Positions 35,606-49,390 are shown, counted from the first letter of the stretch. The stretch: DNA of 64,000 nucleotides from Aegilops tauschii subsp. strangulata (GCF_002575655.3 NC_053035.3:88933322-88997321), one strand, 5' to 3'. Notes: generated by a model from the letters alone, not told the origin. Numbers and translations: made by a program.

Positions 35606-36920
35606 CCTTTACAGAATGGCACCCTCCAAGTTGGTAGAATTAAAGAAGCAAATAAAAGAATTACTGGACAAAGGATTTATACGAGCCAGCTCCTCACCTT
35701 GGGGTTCACCAGTATTATTTGCAAAGAAAAAAAAGATGGGACACTGAGGTTATGTATAGACTATCGAGCACTCAACATGGTCACCATCAAAAACAAATAT
35801 CCAATACCACGGATAAATGATTTATTTGACCGGCTCGCACAAGCCAAGGTTTTCTCGAAAATTGATTTAAGATCGGGGTATCATCAATTAAAGGTACGGA
35901 CAGAAGATATCCCCAAGACAGCATTCACCTCCAGATATGGATTGTATGAATTTACAGTAATGCCGTTTGGACTGACAAACGCCCCCGCATATTTTGTCCA
36001 CCTCATGAACAAAGTGTTTATGAAATTTATGGACAAATTTGTTGTGGTGTTCATTGATGATATTCTGGTATACTCAAAGACACCGGAAGAACATGCCGAA
36101 CATCTTAGAATTGTACTGGGAGAATTGAGGAAACATCAATTATACGCCAAGTTCAGCAAATGTGAATTTTGGTTAAGACAGGTTGGTTTTCTAGGCCATG
36201 TATTGACCCAAGAAGGTGTTGCCGTAGACCCAGAAAAAGTCAAGGCCGTACTTGGCTGGAAACCACCAGCCAACGTAATGGATGTACGAAGTTTCCTAGG
36301 AATGGCTGGATATTACCGAAGGTTTATTGAGGGATTCTCCACCATAGCAAAACCAATGACACAGTTACTCAAGAAGGATAAGACATTTGTATGGACTGAA
36401 GCGTGCGAGAAAAGTTTCCAAGAACTCAAAAGGAAATTAACAACAGCACCGGTATTGGTTGTGCCAGACATACACAAAAGTTTTGAAGTGTATTGTGACG
36501 CATCCTAGAAGGGCCTCGGGTGTGTATTGATGCAAGACGGCAAAGTTGTCGCATATGCTTCTAGGCAACTACGAAAGCATGAAGAAAATTATCCTACTCA
36601 TGACTTGGAGTTGGCAGCAGTCATCCATGCACACAAAGAGTGGAGGCACTTTTTGCTTGGGAATCATTGTGAAATATAAACAGATCATAAAAGCCTCAAA
36701 TATATTTTCACACAACCAGAACTCAATTTACGGGAACGACGCTGGTTGGAATTAGTCAAAGATTATGATGTTGGCATTCACTACCATCCAGGAAAAGCGA
36801 ATGTAGTGGCAGACGCTCTTAGTCGAAACCCCAGCTCGGGCAACGACAGTCTACAGAACTTGAGGCCTGAATTTCAGCAGGAGTTCGCCAAACTCAACTT
36901 GGTGATGGTCACTCAGGCAA
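35606..36920 (+). pseudogene. reverse transcriptase and RNase H of F
   Basis: Motifs in order: [62 protein letters not shown] (catalytic FIDD intact), [16 protein letters not shown]. RNase H starts at FEVYCDAS, broken by TAG at 36506-36508, and continues with [19 protein letters not shown], a TAA near 36677 (CEI*TDHKS) and [15 protein letters not shown]-run slippage near 35719-35733 causes one frameshift. The RNase H removes the RNA template. Confidence 0.87.
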
Positions 36921-36921
36921 C

Positions 36922-38407
36922 GTGTCAAATCTGGAAATACAGCCAACCCTAATGGAACAAATTAAGAAATCTCAGCATGGACATCCCAGCATTGAAGGCA
37001 TAAAGAAAAAAGTGATTCTGGGCAAAGCTTCAGAATTCGTCGTAGACGATGAGGGAATATTATGGTCCGAGGACATACTTTGCGTACCAAACATAGAGGG
37101 CCTCAAACAGCAAATTCTAACCGAAGGCCACACCGCTCCATATTCAATCCACCCTGGAGGGACCAAAATGTACAAGGACATCCAGGAAAAAATTTGGTGG
37201 CACGGTATGAAGAGGGATATAGCCACATTCATTGCATGTTGTGATTCATGTCAACGCATTAAAGCCGAGCACCAAAAACCAGCAGGGCTATTACAGCCAA
37301 ACAGGATACCTGAGTGGAAATGGGACGAAATTGGAATGGATTTTGTTGTCGGACTACCTCGGTCACAACATGGAAATGATGCCATATGGGTCATCACCGA
37401 TAGATTAACTAAAGTGGCACATTTCATCCCGGTAAAGACAACCCACACCACTCAGAAGCTTGCCAAGCTTTACCTCTCCCGTATAGTTTGCCTGCATGGA
37501 GTTCCAAAGACTATAATATCCGACAAGGCACTCCATTCGTCTCTAGATTTTGGGATGATTTACAACAAGCTCTGGGGACTCAACTAGCATTCAGTACAGC
37601 ATACCACCCCCAGACTGATGGACAAACTGAACGCGTGAACCAAATTCTAGAGGACATGCTGAGAGCATGGGTTCTCACCTATGGAACCAGTTGGGAAGAA
37701 AGCTTGCCATATGCCGAGTTCGCATACAACAACAATTACCAAGCCAGTCTACAAATGGCACCTTTTGAAGCCTTGTACGGGCGGAGATGTCGTACTCCAT
37801 TAAATTGGTCAGAAATAGGAGACAGTCGTATCTTCGGCCCAGACATGCTCAAGGAAGCCGAGGAGAAAGTTAGACTAACCAGGGACCGACTCAAGACAGC
37901 TCAAAGCCGACAAAAGAGTTATTACGATCGAAAGCATCGTGAAGTCAGCTTTGAACCCGGTGAATATGTGTATCTACGAGTATCTCCTATGAGGGGCCTG
38001 CAACGGTTCAAAGTTAAAGGAAAGCTAGCCCCAAGATTTATTAGACCCTTCTGTGTAGTTGCACGAAGAGGCACAGTAGCCTACCAGCTAGACCTACCCA
38101 AAGAGCTGTCAGACGTCCACGACGTGTTCCACGTCTCACAGTTAAGGAAATGTGTAAGAAACCCCGAGAAGCAGGTGTCTCATGAGAACATTGATGTGCA
38201 ACCAGACCTCACCTACATGGAACGTCCAATAAAAATACTGGAGGGGTCTGAAAGGAGGACTCGTCAGAAAACAATTAAGTTTTCAAGCTTCAGTGGAGCA
38301 ATCACACCGCGGATGAAGCAACATGGGAAAGAGAGGATTTTCTTCGGATAGAGTACCCACACCTATTTAAGGATCAGCTGAAATCTCGGGGACGAGATTT
38401 TTCCTAA
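36922..38407 (+). pseudogene. integrase and chromodomain of F
   Basis: The zinc-binding region is at 37141-37260 (HPGGTKMYKDIQEKIWWHGM, CCDSCQRIK). Catalytic core motifs are MDFVVGLPRS, ISDK with a frameshift near 37525-37540, then TAYHPQTDGQTERVNQILED. The C-terminal part is typical (APFEALYGRRCRTPLNW, DVHDVFHVSQLRKCV). The chromodomain at 38205-38407 (YMERPIKILEG, then WSNHTADEATWERED in a shifted frame) ends at TAA 38405-38407. Chromodomains of this clade guide insertion to heterochromatin, which agrees with the location in a repeat nest. Confidence 0.87.
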
Positions 38408-38419
38408 GGGGGTAGGTGT
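38406..38419 (+). promoter_or_regulatory. polypurine tract of F
   Basis: AAGGGGGTAGGTGT lies directly before the 3' LTR. It overlaps the stop codon of pol. Confidence 0.6.
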
Positions 38420-41400
38420 TGTAACACCCCAAAAAAAATTTATTTGGTTTTATTAATTTCCTTTTTAGGGGAAGGAGGTTATTAATTTTTTTTAAACCTC
38501 TCCTTCTCAAAAACCTTTAAGGCAAGTATTTTATGTGTTCTTCCCAACATTTACTTTGGTCTTGAGGGCTTTTCATTTAGTGTTAACTCAACACAAATAT
38601 TTTCTTTGGGAAAGCCTTTGAAATCCTTTCTTTTAAAAATAACCATATGACTTATGAATTGATTCTTCCTCATTCAAATTTTTTTTCTTGCCATGACCTA
38701 GGTTGAAAATTTTCTTCCAAAACCCCTCCCTCCACTTTGAGTCAAGTCAAATATCCAATCCCAGCAAGTTCAACCCATTTTGATTTTGACTCTATTTATT
38801 TTATCCTCAAAACTATTTCTGTCATTTATTTTGAACCTTAGTGATTTACAAAGGAACCACCAGGTCCCTTTTGAGTTTTGGTTCCAAACAAGCTCCTCTG
38901 ACTAGTCCTTAGTACCCCCAACCTAGATCCCTCAAGATCCACTTGTCCACAATTCAAATTTTCAAATTTTGCTTTCTGCAAGTTTGGACCAGATTTGCCA
39001 CTTTGGGTGAAATTCATTATTTTTCTTCTCCAAAAATTCTGAGATAAATCAGGCAGCCCCCAGATGCATTGAGAGACCACCTCACCAAAGATCAGCTCCA
39101 GAAAAATTTTCCACATGCCAGAATCATTTCATCGAACAGTTGGCATGCACTGTTTCTGTTCAAATTCAGAAAATTCAGAGTTTCAGTGTTGGGTTCAGTC
39201 GACAGCGTCGTTTTCTTCAGAGCCTCGGCGTCAATCTCACCAGTGCTCGCTCTGGCCTCTTGCTCACTGCTCCTTCTTCTTATCCATCGCGCCGCACGGT
39301 CGTCTGGACGGTTGCGAGCGTCGGCGATGAGCTGGCAGAGGTACACCGCCCCCGTGAGCGGTGACAGCAACGCTCGCTGCGGCCGCCAGAGAAGCTCAGC
39401 GAGGTACGGCGCCATCCAGCACCGCCCACACCACCAGGAGCCTCCACGTGGCTGTCCTCTTCTCTGGACGCGCTGCAGCACTATCGCCGTGGCCTGAGAT
39501 GCGTAGAGCGCGCTCTCTGCCGCCGACGAGCCCGTGAGGCCGTTCCGTCGAAGGCCTGGAGTATCACCCAAGTTTTACCAAGATTAGCCTCTGGATGGGA
39601 CCAGTAGACCAATCCGTAGCTGCCCAGTCGCCTAAAACCTCCGTTCGACCGCTGCCTCGCCGTAATCAACGCCGGAGTTATCCCGTTCTCGGCAACCGCC
39701 TCGGACCATCTATAAAAGGGAGCCTCGAGCTCGCTTCGACCCAGCACCACTCCTACACCTCACCAGAGCCACGCCTAGCTACTAGGGAGACCTCGGGGAG
39801 GCCTTCTTCCCCGACTCCGGCCGCCCCGATCCGCTTTGGGCTCCGGCACGATTCCCTCTGGTGAGACCACCCCCGCCTCCCAAACCTTGCCAGCAGCCTC
39901 ATCATGCACCCACTCTTCTAACCCGAGCCCCAATTTCATGGTTGCAGCCCTCCTCGGCGAGATCCATCACCACCCGAACCACCGTCCGCCGGAGTCGAGG
40001 CCGCCATCGACGTGGTGCTCGCCGATGACCAACTCCACCACCCACAGTTGCGGAAGAGCACCGTGAGTCCGTAGGTACCAACCACTTCCCCTACCTCGCC
40101 GGGGATCGACGCCGGCGGCCACCGCGGTCCTCGAGCGCCGGTTTGCTCTGTTTGAAATTCAAACCTGACGGGTGGGACCCCCTCGTCAGCTTTTTCTCTT
40201 TTTTCGAAACATTTTCTGAAAGCGCCTTCGGGCAAAATACGTTTTCTAACTGAGGCATTTTCTGTCCTTTTTATGAACTAGCCCCTGGAAAGTTTCTGTT
40301 TCATTACAGATGGGTCCCTGGACTAAAACCTTAATAACTTTTAAACAAAAGATGATTTTGAGTTGATTCTTTTTCTGTCAGCTTTATTTTTCTGTCTAGT
40401 TTTTTTAATCATATTTATTTGAAAAATATTTGGAACAACTTTTATGCACACTCGGTATTTACGTTAGTACGCGTTCTCTTTATACCGTAGATACCGGAGG
40501 AGGTGACAGAGCCGCAAACTTCACCGAGCTAGACACCGACTGCTCCGAACCAGGCAAGCATGTTTGAACCTTTGATATGATGATTGTTTTGCATGTTTTC
40601 TTGAATAGTTAGTTCATGGCATGTTTATATGAGCATCAGTGAGTGTTTTGTTGCATGCAAGGCAACTACCAGTATGCATTGAAACTTGATGTGATCATTT
40701 GATGGGAGATAACATGATCATGTGGTGACATGAAAGGTGGTAAGATGGTATTTGTTGAAGCATGCCAGTCTTATGTCAACCGTTAAACTCCAGTGTTAAC
40801 GTGGATCAAGCCACGTTACCGTCCGTCCGCTTTTCGTGCTGCCACATGTTTGCTGCAAAGAATACGGTTTAGTAAGTTGGAAACCTCTTTCCTCGTACAC
40901 ACCAAATAGAGGGGCTGTGATGAGGGTTCCATGGCTTTGGATTAAAGCCCGTCATCCGGTCAGGGGGCATGGGTGTTTCCGGTTGGGACCGAGAGGGGGG
41001 CACCCCTTAGAGCACGCGATATAAATTTGATCCCATGCTACTCGAGGTTGTGGCCTCCCCGTCTTAAAGTCTTTCTTGAACGTTGCCTAGGGTGATCCCT
41101 GGCAGCGGAATGTGGAATGGGTGTGTACTGGTTAGATGTGTTTCTCCTAAAATACCGTAAAAGGAACTAGTCCTTTGTGACTACTGAAATCCGTTGGCTG
41201 TGGTTAAAGAGTACAAACTCTGCAGAGTCAAAACCCATCTGAGTAACTGTGTCCATGGTCAAGGATCTTGGTCAACATATCCATATCAGTATCAGTATCA
41301 GTCTCAACGTCCGTCTCAGCGTCAGTCTCTTTGTCAGTCTCAGTGAAAATCCCCGGTGAATAAACATGAATGGTAAACCCGGCTGAATGTTATTCCTGTG

Positions 41401-42613
41401 GATGGACTAACCAGTTTATTATTACATACGTGAGTATTCCCTTGAGATGATTTAAATTCATGAGCTACTTGAATTCGAGTAATGAAATATGAGCCCTTTA
41501 TGTGATGTCGCTCAGACGTCCGACTGTGGCACTCTTGTTATTTACTTTGATATAAGCTCTTTATGTGATGTCACTCAGAAGTCCGACTGTGGCACTCTTG
41601 TTATTTACTTTTGATATAAGCCCTTTATGTGATGTCGCCCAGACGTCCGACTGTGGCACTCTTGTTATTTCCTTTTGATATAAGCCCTTTATGTGATGTC
41701 GCTCAGACGTCCGACTGTGGCACTCTTATTATTTACTTTGATATAAGCCCTTTATGTGATGTCGCTCAGACGTCCGACTGTGGCATTCTGGCTATTTACT
41801 TTTGATATAAGCCCTTTTCGAGATGTCGCTTAGACGTCTGACTGTGGCACGCACTGTCGTTTATATTTCAATATGAGCCCTTTATGTGGTGTCGCTCTGA
41901 CGCCCGACTGCGGCATTGTTAATTTATTTTACCTTTCGAGGCGTTGCTTCAGACACCCGATCGGTCTTCAACTATTTTATTGGGATTTCGGGAGGACTAC
42001 CGCCTGAATTCCTTTTTATTTATCATGCAGTGCAATTTATCATCTGAGTGCGCATTACTAATCTGCTCATGTGCATCATGTTTGCATTTGTTATCTCTTA
42101 TGTCCAAACTGTCTTGCGAGTACATTCAAAGTACTCACCTGGCTTGTTGATTTGGCCAGATGTTGACGAAGGCGATCTTATGGATGAAGAGTTCGATAGC
42201 GAGTCCGACACCTAGAGGAGTCCCAGTCAGTTCCATGTGATCCTGGAATTGGTCACTTGTGTTATATACGCTTCCGCTACACCAATAAAATCATCGAGCC
42301 TCACTCCGGCGCTCGATGAGCTGTAAAATTTAGGAGTCTTGTCACACATTTCGCTGTGACATATCCACCACCACTTTTATTACGAGTCAGTAGTTATGCC
42401 ACCATACTCCATGTGTCATATCCGCCCTTATGTATTATATCGGCATGCTTGTAATAAATTGTTGAGCAACCTCAGCTCAAACTTGTATAATATTTAGTAC
42501 TTCTGGAATTCTGTATCAAGGATTTGCCCACCAGTAAGAAGGATTCTTCTATACTGGTTTGATATAAGGGTCGGTTTCTCAATAAATGTTTTATTGGAAA
42601 ACCGGTCCTGACA
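38420..42613 (+). repeat. 3' LTR of F
   Basis: This is the longer copy, carrying the ~650-bp segment absent in the 5' LTR (about 40829-41480). That segment includes a TATCAG/GTCTCAG-rich simple repeat at 41286-41346. TATA box at 39711-39718. Confidence 0.88.
40491..42215 (+). other. split small acidic reading frame in 3' LTR of F
   Basis: Exon-like segments 40491-40553 (ends CAG|GCAAG) and 42160-42215 (ends TAG) match those at 31238-32310. The last codon before the stop is ACC (Thr) instead of GCC (Ala). The hairpin is at 42118-42136. Confidence 0.45.
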
Positions 42614-42618
42614 CTGGA

Positions 42619-45257
42619 ATGTCATCAACAATAGTAACAGGGTCTTACTGATAGTGTTGTACACCGAGGTGTTTACATAAGCAGGGAATTATTACTTCTT
42701 ATATCATATAGATCACAAGAAGGGTTAAACAAAACAATGGAAAAGAAAAGTTGATCATTAGATTAATCACAACATTGGAAAGGAAAATGTGTTTAAAAAA
42801 AGAATTGGGAGTATATCCTTCCCAAGGGGAAGCGGAGCAGGATATACATGATATGGCAGCAAGTTCAAAAGCATTTAGATAAAGGGGGGCAAGGAATTTA
42901 TGAGGTTTACCCATACAACGGTGTTTGGATAATTGATCAAGAACAGCTAGCATTGCGCTCCCAATGTTCTTGTTGATAATCGGAGTACCACACACATGCT
43001 TCGGGATAGTGTCGACATGGTCATCAGGGAAAGGTCAGACTTCGGATACACAAAGGATCCATCGGAACAACTTATAAAATAAGTCATACAATTTCAGCAA
43101 GAAAAAGATGATTTTGTGGCCGGTGGGCTCAGGAACAATTCATCAAGGGGCAAGGATGGTATTTCTCATCATGAATTTGATTGATATCCTGGAATAGCTC
43201 AGAATGTTGGTGATGATCACGACACATATGTCAAGAGATTTCATGAAGATGTAATCGATCGGGGATGACATCAAGTTAAAGGAATGATGAAGCGAAAGGT
43301 TATTGGTACCATGGGTACGACACAAACTCGAAAGCAAGCTTGCTGTTCATGGCGAAATGGTATGATGAGGAAGATCGACATAAGCTTAGCTCGTCGTCGA
43401 AAATCCTGCTCCAGGATGGACCAGGTAGCACAGTTGAAATTTAGCACGATAATGATATAGCCGGCCAGGCTAGGAATGACTTGAAGGATTATTAAACTCG
43501 TAAGCAATGAAAATTACTTAGAGTTATTGAATCAGAGTGCGGAATCGATTATCTTTTCAGTGTTCTCGAGTGACTAATAACTCAGAACTCGGGGGGGGGG
43601 GGGGAATCTGAAATCAGTGAGAAGTAATACTAGATGAATACTCATAGGAAGCAACTCAGTTCTTTGATATTCTCGAGATACTGGAGGGTAATACTCGAAG
43701 GAAGGTCAAGATAGAGGTTGCGAAGATGCATTGATCTGCAGAAGACAAGTGCTTTAACTTTTCCGAGAAATGGAATCAAAGGGGAACAATCATGGTCAGA
43801 ACCACGGTTTCAAAGGACCAAACATAGTTACCAGATGAACTTATAACAAGGGGATTATTATTATCACAAGAAGCTTCCATGATAAGTTCCACATTGGGTC
43901 CATGGGCATGAACACAAAGTTCAAGGTCGACTCCCACTTCTTCAATGCATAACCTTCCATTCACTTCTTGTTTTCGATGAAGTCGTAGTGTTGAAATTCT
44001 AGATGGCAAAACGCCAGAAGAGTAAGACTCGTGAAAACTCTCGGGTTCACATGGATTAAGGAAGGCATAGGTCAAGCCCATAGGGGCATCTTGGGAACAT
44101 ATACCACAAACTCCACGAGTAAAATAACACAAGCTCGAAGGCAGAGCATGGTTGAGAAGGCAGAGGATACATTTTACCAAAGGCTTTATGTATCTAAGGA
44201 AAGGCTCCAAGAAGTTATTGAATATGAAGGACGTTGTCAGATAAAATCCAACAAAGGATCTGGCGGTCCACATTGGATCTGATGTGAGTATCGATACTCA
44301 ACCAGAAGAAGAAGGAATGCACAGGCTTCGGATTATAGAAACATATGAATAATTCGATGCTTTAAATGCAAAGAAATCATGATTTCAAAAATAGAAGATC
44401 AGAAGCAGACGCTCTGATCAAAAGATAAGTAAGTTGAATAGCCCTAGGGATACAACTGAAGACAATTTGATTGGTCGAGAAACAACTCTTGGTCAAATGA
44501 CGTCCAAGCCGGAAGGATGAATTCTATGATCCGACTGAGGATTGCAAGCATCCGCGTCATATTGAATCAACAGACTCAAATGATAATGACAAAGGATGCC
44601 AATAAGATTACTATACTTATGGGATTTAACCATAATGCAAGAAAGCAAGAATTTCAAGAGCAATAAGCTGCTAAGGATTTTCGGAAGATCGAATAGGATT
44701 TCGAAGATTTTTGTGAAACACTCAAACAACTTGGGATGAAGAATATTCGATAATTGAGATGAATTATTCGTAGGGGTATTCATGTGGCAAAGAACTTCAA
44801 GGCAATTGCAGAAGGGGTTCTCAGGACAACGCAGAGTATTTCGGGGCATCTTTTAGAAACAAGAGCAACTAGGGACAAAGGTATGAACGGCAACTGTATG
44901 TACTTATCCATAAGGATATATCGGTGGCAGGGAATTGCAAAGGCGGTGGGCACAAGGGTCTCAGGAAAACATCAAGGAGTATCTTCGGAATCTTCTGATG
45001 AAGCAGGCGATCATCTGGAATGAAGGGTCTCTCCGGGAGAAAGTGGGTACGAGATCCTAATGTCAGACTTAGTAAAATGTTTAACCCGAATAGACGAGAG
45101 ATCAGAGTCCTAGAGTATAGACGAGGAATAAAAGATCCTAATACCACCCAATGGCGACGTGGGCCCGTAAGCCACACAACCAAGTTAGTAAAAGTTTTTC
45201 ATTGACTAGACTCAACATCTGCCAAGGAGTTGGAAGGGGGCTACCTACAGGCAGTCG
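42619..45257 (-). other. internal region of E, right part
   Basis: This 2.6-kb stretch has no recognisable retrotransposon protein on either strand. The longest minus-strand frames (for example 44273-43776) have no family motif. A G-run lies at 43591-43604. The region is comparable to the non-coding interior of LARD elements. Confidence 0.6.
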
Positions 45258-45269
45258 GCTCTGATACCA
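45258..45269 (-). other. primer-binding site of E
   Basis: TGGTATCAGAGC on the minus strand, three bases inside the right LTR. It is the initiator methionine tRNA type and fixes the orientation of E. Confidence 0.8.
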
Positions 45270-45272
45270 ACT

Positions 45273-48200
45273 TGTGACGCCCTCTATTCGATCGTGCACT
45301 AATCATACATGCAAATGTGTACGATCAAGATCAAGGACTCACGGGAAGATATCACAAAACAATCTAGACACAAATTAAAATAATAAAAGCTTTATATTAC
45401 AAGCCATGGGCCTCGAGGGCTCGAATACATAAGCTCGAAAACACAAGAGTCAGTGGAAGCCACAATATCTGAGTACAGACATAAGTTAGACAAGTTTGCC
45501 TTAAGAAGGCTAGCACAAAAGGCATCTACGATCGAAAAGGCAAGGCCTCCTGCCTGGGAGCCTCCTAACTACTCCTGGTCGTCGGCGGTGTCCACGTAGT
45601 AGTAGGCATCGACGATGGCATCTGGCTCCTGGGCTCCGACATCTGGTTGCATCAACCGGAAAGAAGAAGAAAGGGCAAAAGGGGGAGCAAAGCAACCGTG
45701 AGTACTCATCCAAAGTACTCGCAAGCAAGGATCTACACTACATATGCAACATTATAAAAGGAAGACGGTATATGTGGACTGGGCTGCAGAAATGCCAGAA
45801 TAGAGGGGAGAACCTAGTCCTATCGAAGACTAGCATCTTCTGGAAACCACCATCTTGTAGCAACAGGAGGGAGTAGAGTAGCTTAAAGTAAAGTAGTAGT
45901 AGTGTTATCAACCTCGGCCAGAGATCCTTTCTCGACTCCCTGTGAGAAAGCAATCCCAGAGCCATACTATCCAAGTGTCATCACAATCCAAATCTCATCA
46001 CCATCCAGTTCTCATCACTAAGTATCCAGTTCTAGTTGTATCGATCGGGACACAACTCCAAGTGTCCGTTACTGTAGGATAGGCTATCGATAGATGTTTT
46101 CTTCCCTGCAGGGGTGCACCTACTTACCCACCACGCTCGATTAACTCCGGCCGGACACACTTTCCTGGGTCATGCCCGGCCTCGGCCAAACAATATGCCG
46201 CTACCCGACTTAGGCTTAATAGAGAGGTCAGCACGCCGGACTAAACCAATGCCCCCAGGCGTCATGGGCCATCTCCCCGGGAACTCCTGCATGTTGCGAA
46301 CGCGGCCGGTGAGCAGACCTAGCTACCTCCCTAAAAAGGCAGGAGCTTACCAGTCCAACCCGGCTGACGTCTATTAAGCTTCGGCTGATGCATACGACGT
46401 AGAACGCCCATTCTATGCCCACGTGATGGTTAGTGCTACCAGGCCAGAGGCCCCTCTAATCAAATATCCAAATCGTAGTGGATTAGGAACGCGCGGTAAC
46501 AAGCAGAGACTCACGAAAGATGTGACCCCGTTGCCCCGTCTCGAGGACTTGCGGCAAGGGCTAGGAATGCCCGGCCACGCCTCGTAATTATCTCGCGGGC
46601 ACCCTCTAGGTCAACCCGACTCCTCATCACTCACAAATATGCTCGCGCGAGTACCCCTCAGGGCCGACCCGTCTTCAGTAACAGGGTTCAGTGTAAGTCA
46701 TAGTAACCATAGTAACTGTGTGTCTAACACCAAGGGGAAAACCTGAGGAATCACCCTTGACGGATTCCACTCAGTTTAATCATCAAGGTGAACGTAAGAG
46801 GAACCACCCTCGAAGTTCACACTAGAGGGGTTGCATGACAGAGTCGTATCGGAAGTGGTTAAGGCGGAATCACCCTCGATGACCATGACTGAATAGCTAC
46901 ACTACAGGGTAACATCAGAAGTGCTGATGAGGTCTCACCCCCGGCACTCGATAGTAACCCAGTAGTGCCGAGCAACTAAGGGGAAATTGATGTGCGGTGT
47001 CGGGGCTTGGTCTTCGATCCTGTTGATCGGGTCTTCGATGATGAAGCAGGGGCAACAAGGACAAGGTGGGGGTCACTGATGGATCACTAACCAACCTATA
47101 CTAAGCAGTTTAGGATAAGCAGGTAAGGTGCAATGAGCAGGTTACAAAAGCAGGCTATGCATCAGAATAGGAGCAAACAATAACAATAGGAAAATCTAAT
47201 GAAAGCATGAGAGAAAGGAATGGCCGATATCGGGATGATCAAAAGGGGGGCTTGCCTAGTTGCTCAGACAAGAAGGAGTCGTCGGTGACGTAGTCGATCA
47301 CAGCGGCATCGGCAGCCACCACAGGGTCTACCGAAGAGAAGAGGGGGGAGAAACAGTAAATACATAGCAAGCAAGTGCATAACAGGACAACAAGCATATC
47401 TAGACGTGTTCTAACGCGGTCCTAGACGTTATTGGTGAAGGGGTAATTCAACCGGGAAGGTATTCCCGGTTCCGGACCTGTGTCACACAGATGGCCGGAG
47501 GGGGAATGTTCCATGTTCATCATTCTAGGGGCATGTGACAGATGAACGGACCGCGTATTCGGATTCGTCACGTTTTTCTGAGCAACTTTCATGTAGGAAA
47601 CATTTCCATCCGAGTTACGGATATTTTTCTATCAATTTCTAAAGGTTTAAACATTTTCTGGAATTAAATAAATTATCACTGTGACGTCAGCAGTCAACAG
47701 GATGGCTGACTAGGTCAAACTGACCAGTGGGTCCCACCTGTCAAAGATAGTGGACTAACAGAAGTTTAAAACTAACTAAACAGAGTTATTTAGTAGGTAG
47801 GCCCCACCTGTCATAGACTAATTAGCTAAACTAATTAGTTTTAATTATTAAAACTTTTTAATTAGAGGATTAAGCGGTGGGGCCTGCACGTTAGTGGTTG
47901 GGGCCTGCCCAGTCAGCACAGTTGACCAGGTCAATTGGTCAACAGGGGGCCAGGGGCCCCACTAGCAGTGACACAGGGGGTGGCCCCAGGTGTGCCACAT
48001 CGGCGGTCGGCGCCGGAGTTGCACCGGCGAGCTCTCCGCGGCGGCGAGTTTGCCGGAGAGGCTCGGATTTTCGCTACAGAGCGCCAAATCACGCGTTTTC
48101 GCCTGCGTTCGAACGCTGACACTACCGCGCGTCGAGTGGTGCCACTGGACCGACCGGAGATGGCTGGAACAGGGAGCTGCAAGGTCGCCGGCGTCGGTGG

Positions 48201-49385
48201 TCTACGGTAGCTCGGCGAAAACGAAGAACTAGCGCGCGCATAAACGATCTAAAGCGCCAGGCCGCACCGCTGGAGTGCGCCGAGCACGATGGTGTGCTCG
48301 GACGGCCATGGCATCAAAGGAAGCGACGACGATGAGCGGCATGGCGGAGCTGCGTTCGGTCGTCCATGGCGGCGACGTTATGCGCAGCAGAACGAGGGGG
48401 GCAGGGGAGGACATGTGGTACTCACCGTGCGGGCGCAAGGAGGCCCTGTGAGTGAACGGGAGCGCAGAGGGAGGCCGCGGTCGACGGGAATCACCGGCGG
48501 CCGAGGCGGAAGGGGACGAGGTGGATCCAGCACTGTGGTGCCTCTCGGCTCCAACAGCAGGCACCGGTCGACGTGGAGGACGACGACGGACGCCTACGAC
48601 ACGTCGGCGGTGCAGGGCGATGACGGTGGCCGCGGGGACGATGGAGAACGGCGGCCATCGCGCTCGGGCAGTGGGGAGAAAGAAGCGAGCGAGCGAGAGA
48701 GAGCGAGGAGGTGGGGGATCTGATGTGGGTTAGGGTTTGGGCGAGCGAGAGAGCGTCGGGGGCTGATCTCATCCACCCGCGACGGAGCAGTGCGCGGGGG
48801 CGAGTGCCCCGCGGCCATGGAAGCTCGGCCTTCTCCTCTTGCAGGAGGAGGATGAAAGGCTGAGGTAGGTGGGCTGGGCTGGCACTGTTGCGCGGCTGGG
48901 CCAAGTGCACAGTGTAGCCTGGCCTATTCTTTTCTTTTCTTTTTTATAATTATGCTTTTCTTTTACAGAAAGGGGTTTTGTAATATTTGGGGTGCCAAAA
49001 TGATTTTTGTTAAATATGGGAATTGTCCACATAAATACATTGCAATTTTTGGCACAACCACAAAATGTTTGGAAGAAGTTTGAATTAGATTGAATTTGCA
49101 AAAACATGGAAAAGCAATTAATTTGCTGAGTTGCACTGTTTTAATTTGCTATAGTCCATCTTAGCTTGGAGGTGATGTTGTTTTCCATAACAATCATTTG
49201 TTATGGAATTTTTACTAAATGATGGACTATTTTGCTGCAACTTTTGTGCAACTTCAAAATTCACTTGAAAAATGAATTTGATTCCAAAGTGGAATTTCAA
49301 TGAGATATGAATCAAGGGTGATCAAGCAATGCTTAGTTAGCTTAATCACAGAGGTTTACTGTAGCATGACACCGGGGGTGTTACA
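45273..49385 (-). repeat. 5' LTR of E (right copy)
   Basis: Pairs with 24438-28595. On the minus strand it starts TGTAACACCCCCGGTG at 49385 and ends GCGTCACA at 45273. It is shorter than the left copy by small deletions, one near 47680 and one near 46365. Confidence 0.85.
45569..47327 (-). other. split small acidic reading frame in right LTR of E
   Basis: Segments 47327-47256 (ends TAG|GCAAG after Leu; GC-type donor) and 45642-45569 (after CCAG; reads DVGAQEPDAI...YYYVDTADDQE to TAG). The first segment is 72 bases against 75 in the left LTR, so the indel keeps the frame. Hairpin arms are at 45700-45705 and 45715-45720. Confidence 0.45.
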
Positions 49386-49390
49386 ACTTC

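Larger units (their letters stand above)
29165..42613 (+). mobile_element. Tekay/Del-type chromovirus element F
   Basis: LTRs of 3544 bp (29165-32708) and 4194 bp (38420-42613) flank a primer site, an extra ORF, gag with a zinc knuckle, protease, reverse transcriptase, RNase H, integrase and a chromodomain. This is the full order of a chromovirus of the Tekay/Del clade. TSD is ccgga (29160-29164) versus ctgga (42614-42618), one mismatch. At least six frameshifts or stops make it inactive. It is the innermost and so the youngest insertion of its nest. Confidence 0.88.
24438..49385 (-). mobile_element. LARD-like element E with 4.1-kb LTRs
   Basis: LTRs lie at 24438-28595 (3') and 45273-49385 (5'), with a perfect TSD acttc at 24433-24437 and 49386-49390. 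Minus orientation is shown by the TGGTATCAGAGCC primer site just inside the right LTR and a purine-rich stretch inside the left LTR. Without nested F the element is about 11.5 kb, with about 3.2 kb of interior and no recognisable gag or pol. Long LTRs around a conserved-length non-coding interior match the class called large retrotransposon derivatives in barley relatives. The ATCTCG(T/G)(C/G)CCGAGAT palindrome near the LTR is also seen before the 3' LTR of F. Confidence 0.8.

Noticed and set aside
44031..45205. Possible gag or pol remnants in the interior of E
   Set aside because: I read the frames on both strands and found no zinc knuckle, protease or polymerase motif. A profile search would be needed to exclude very old remnants.
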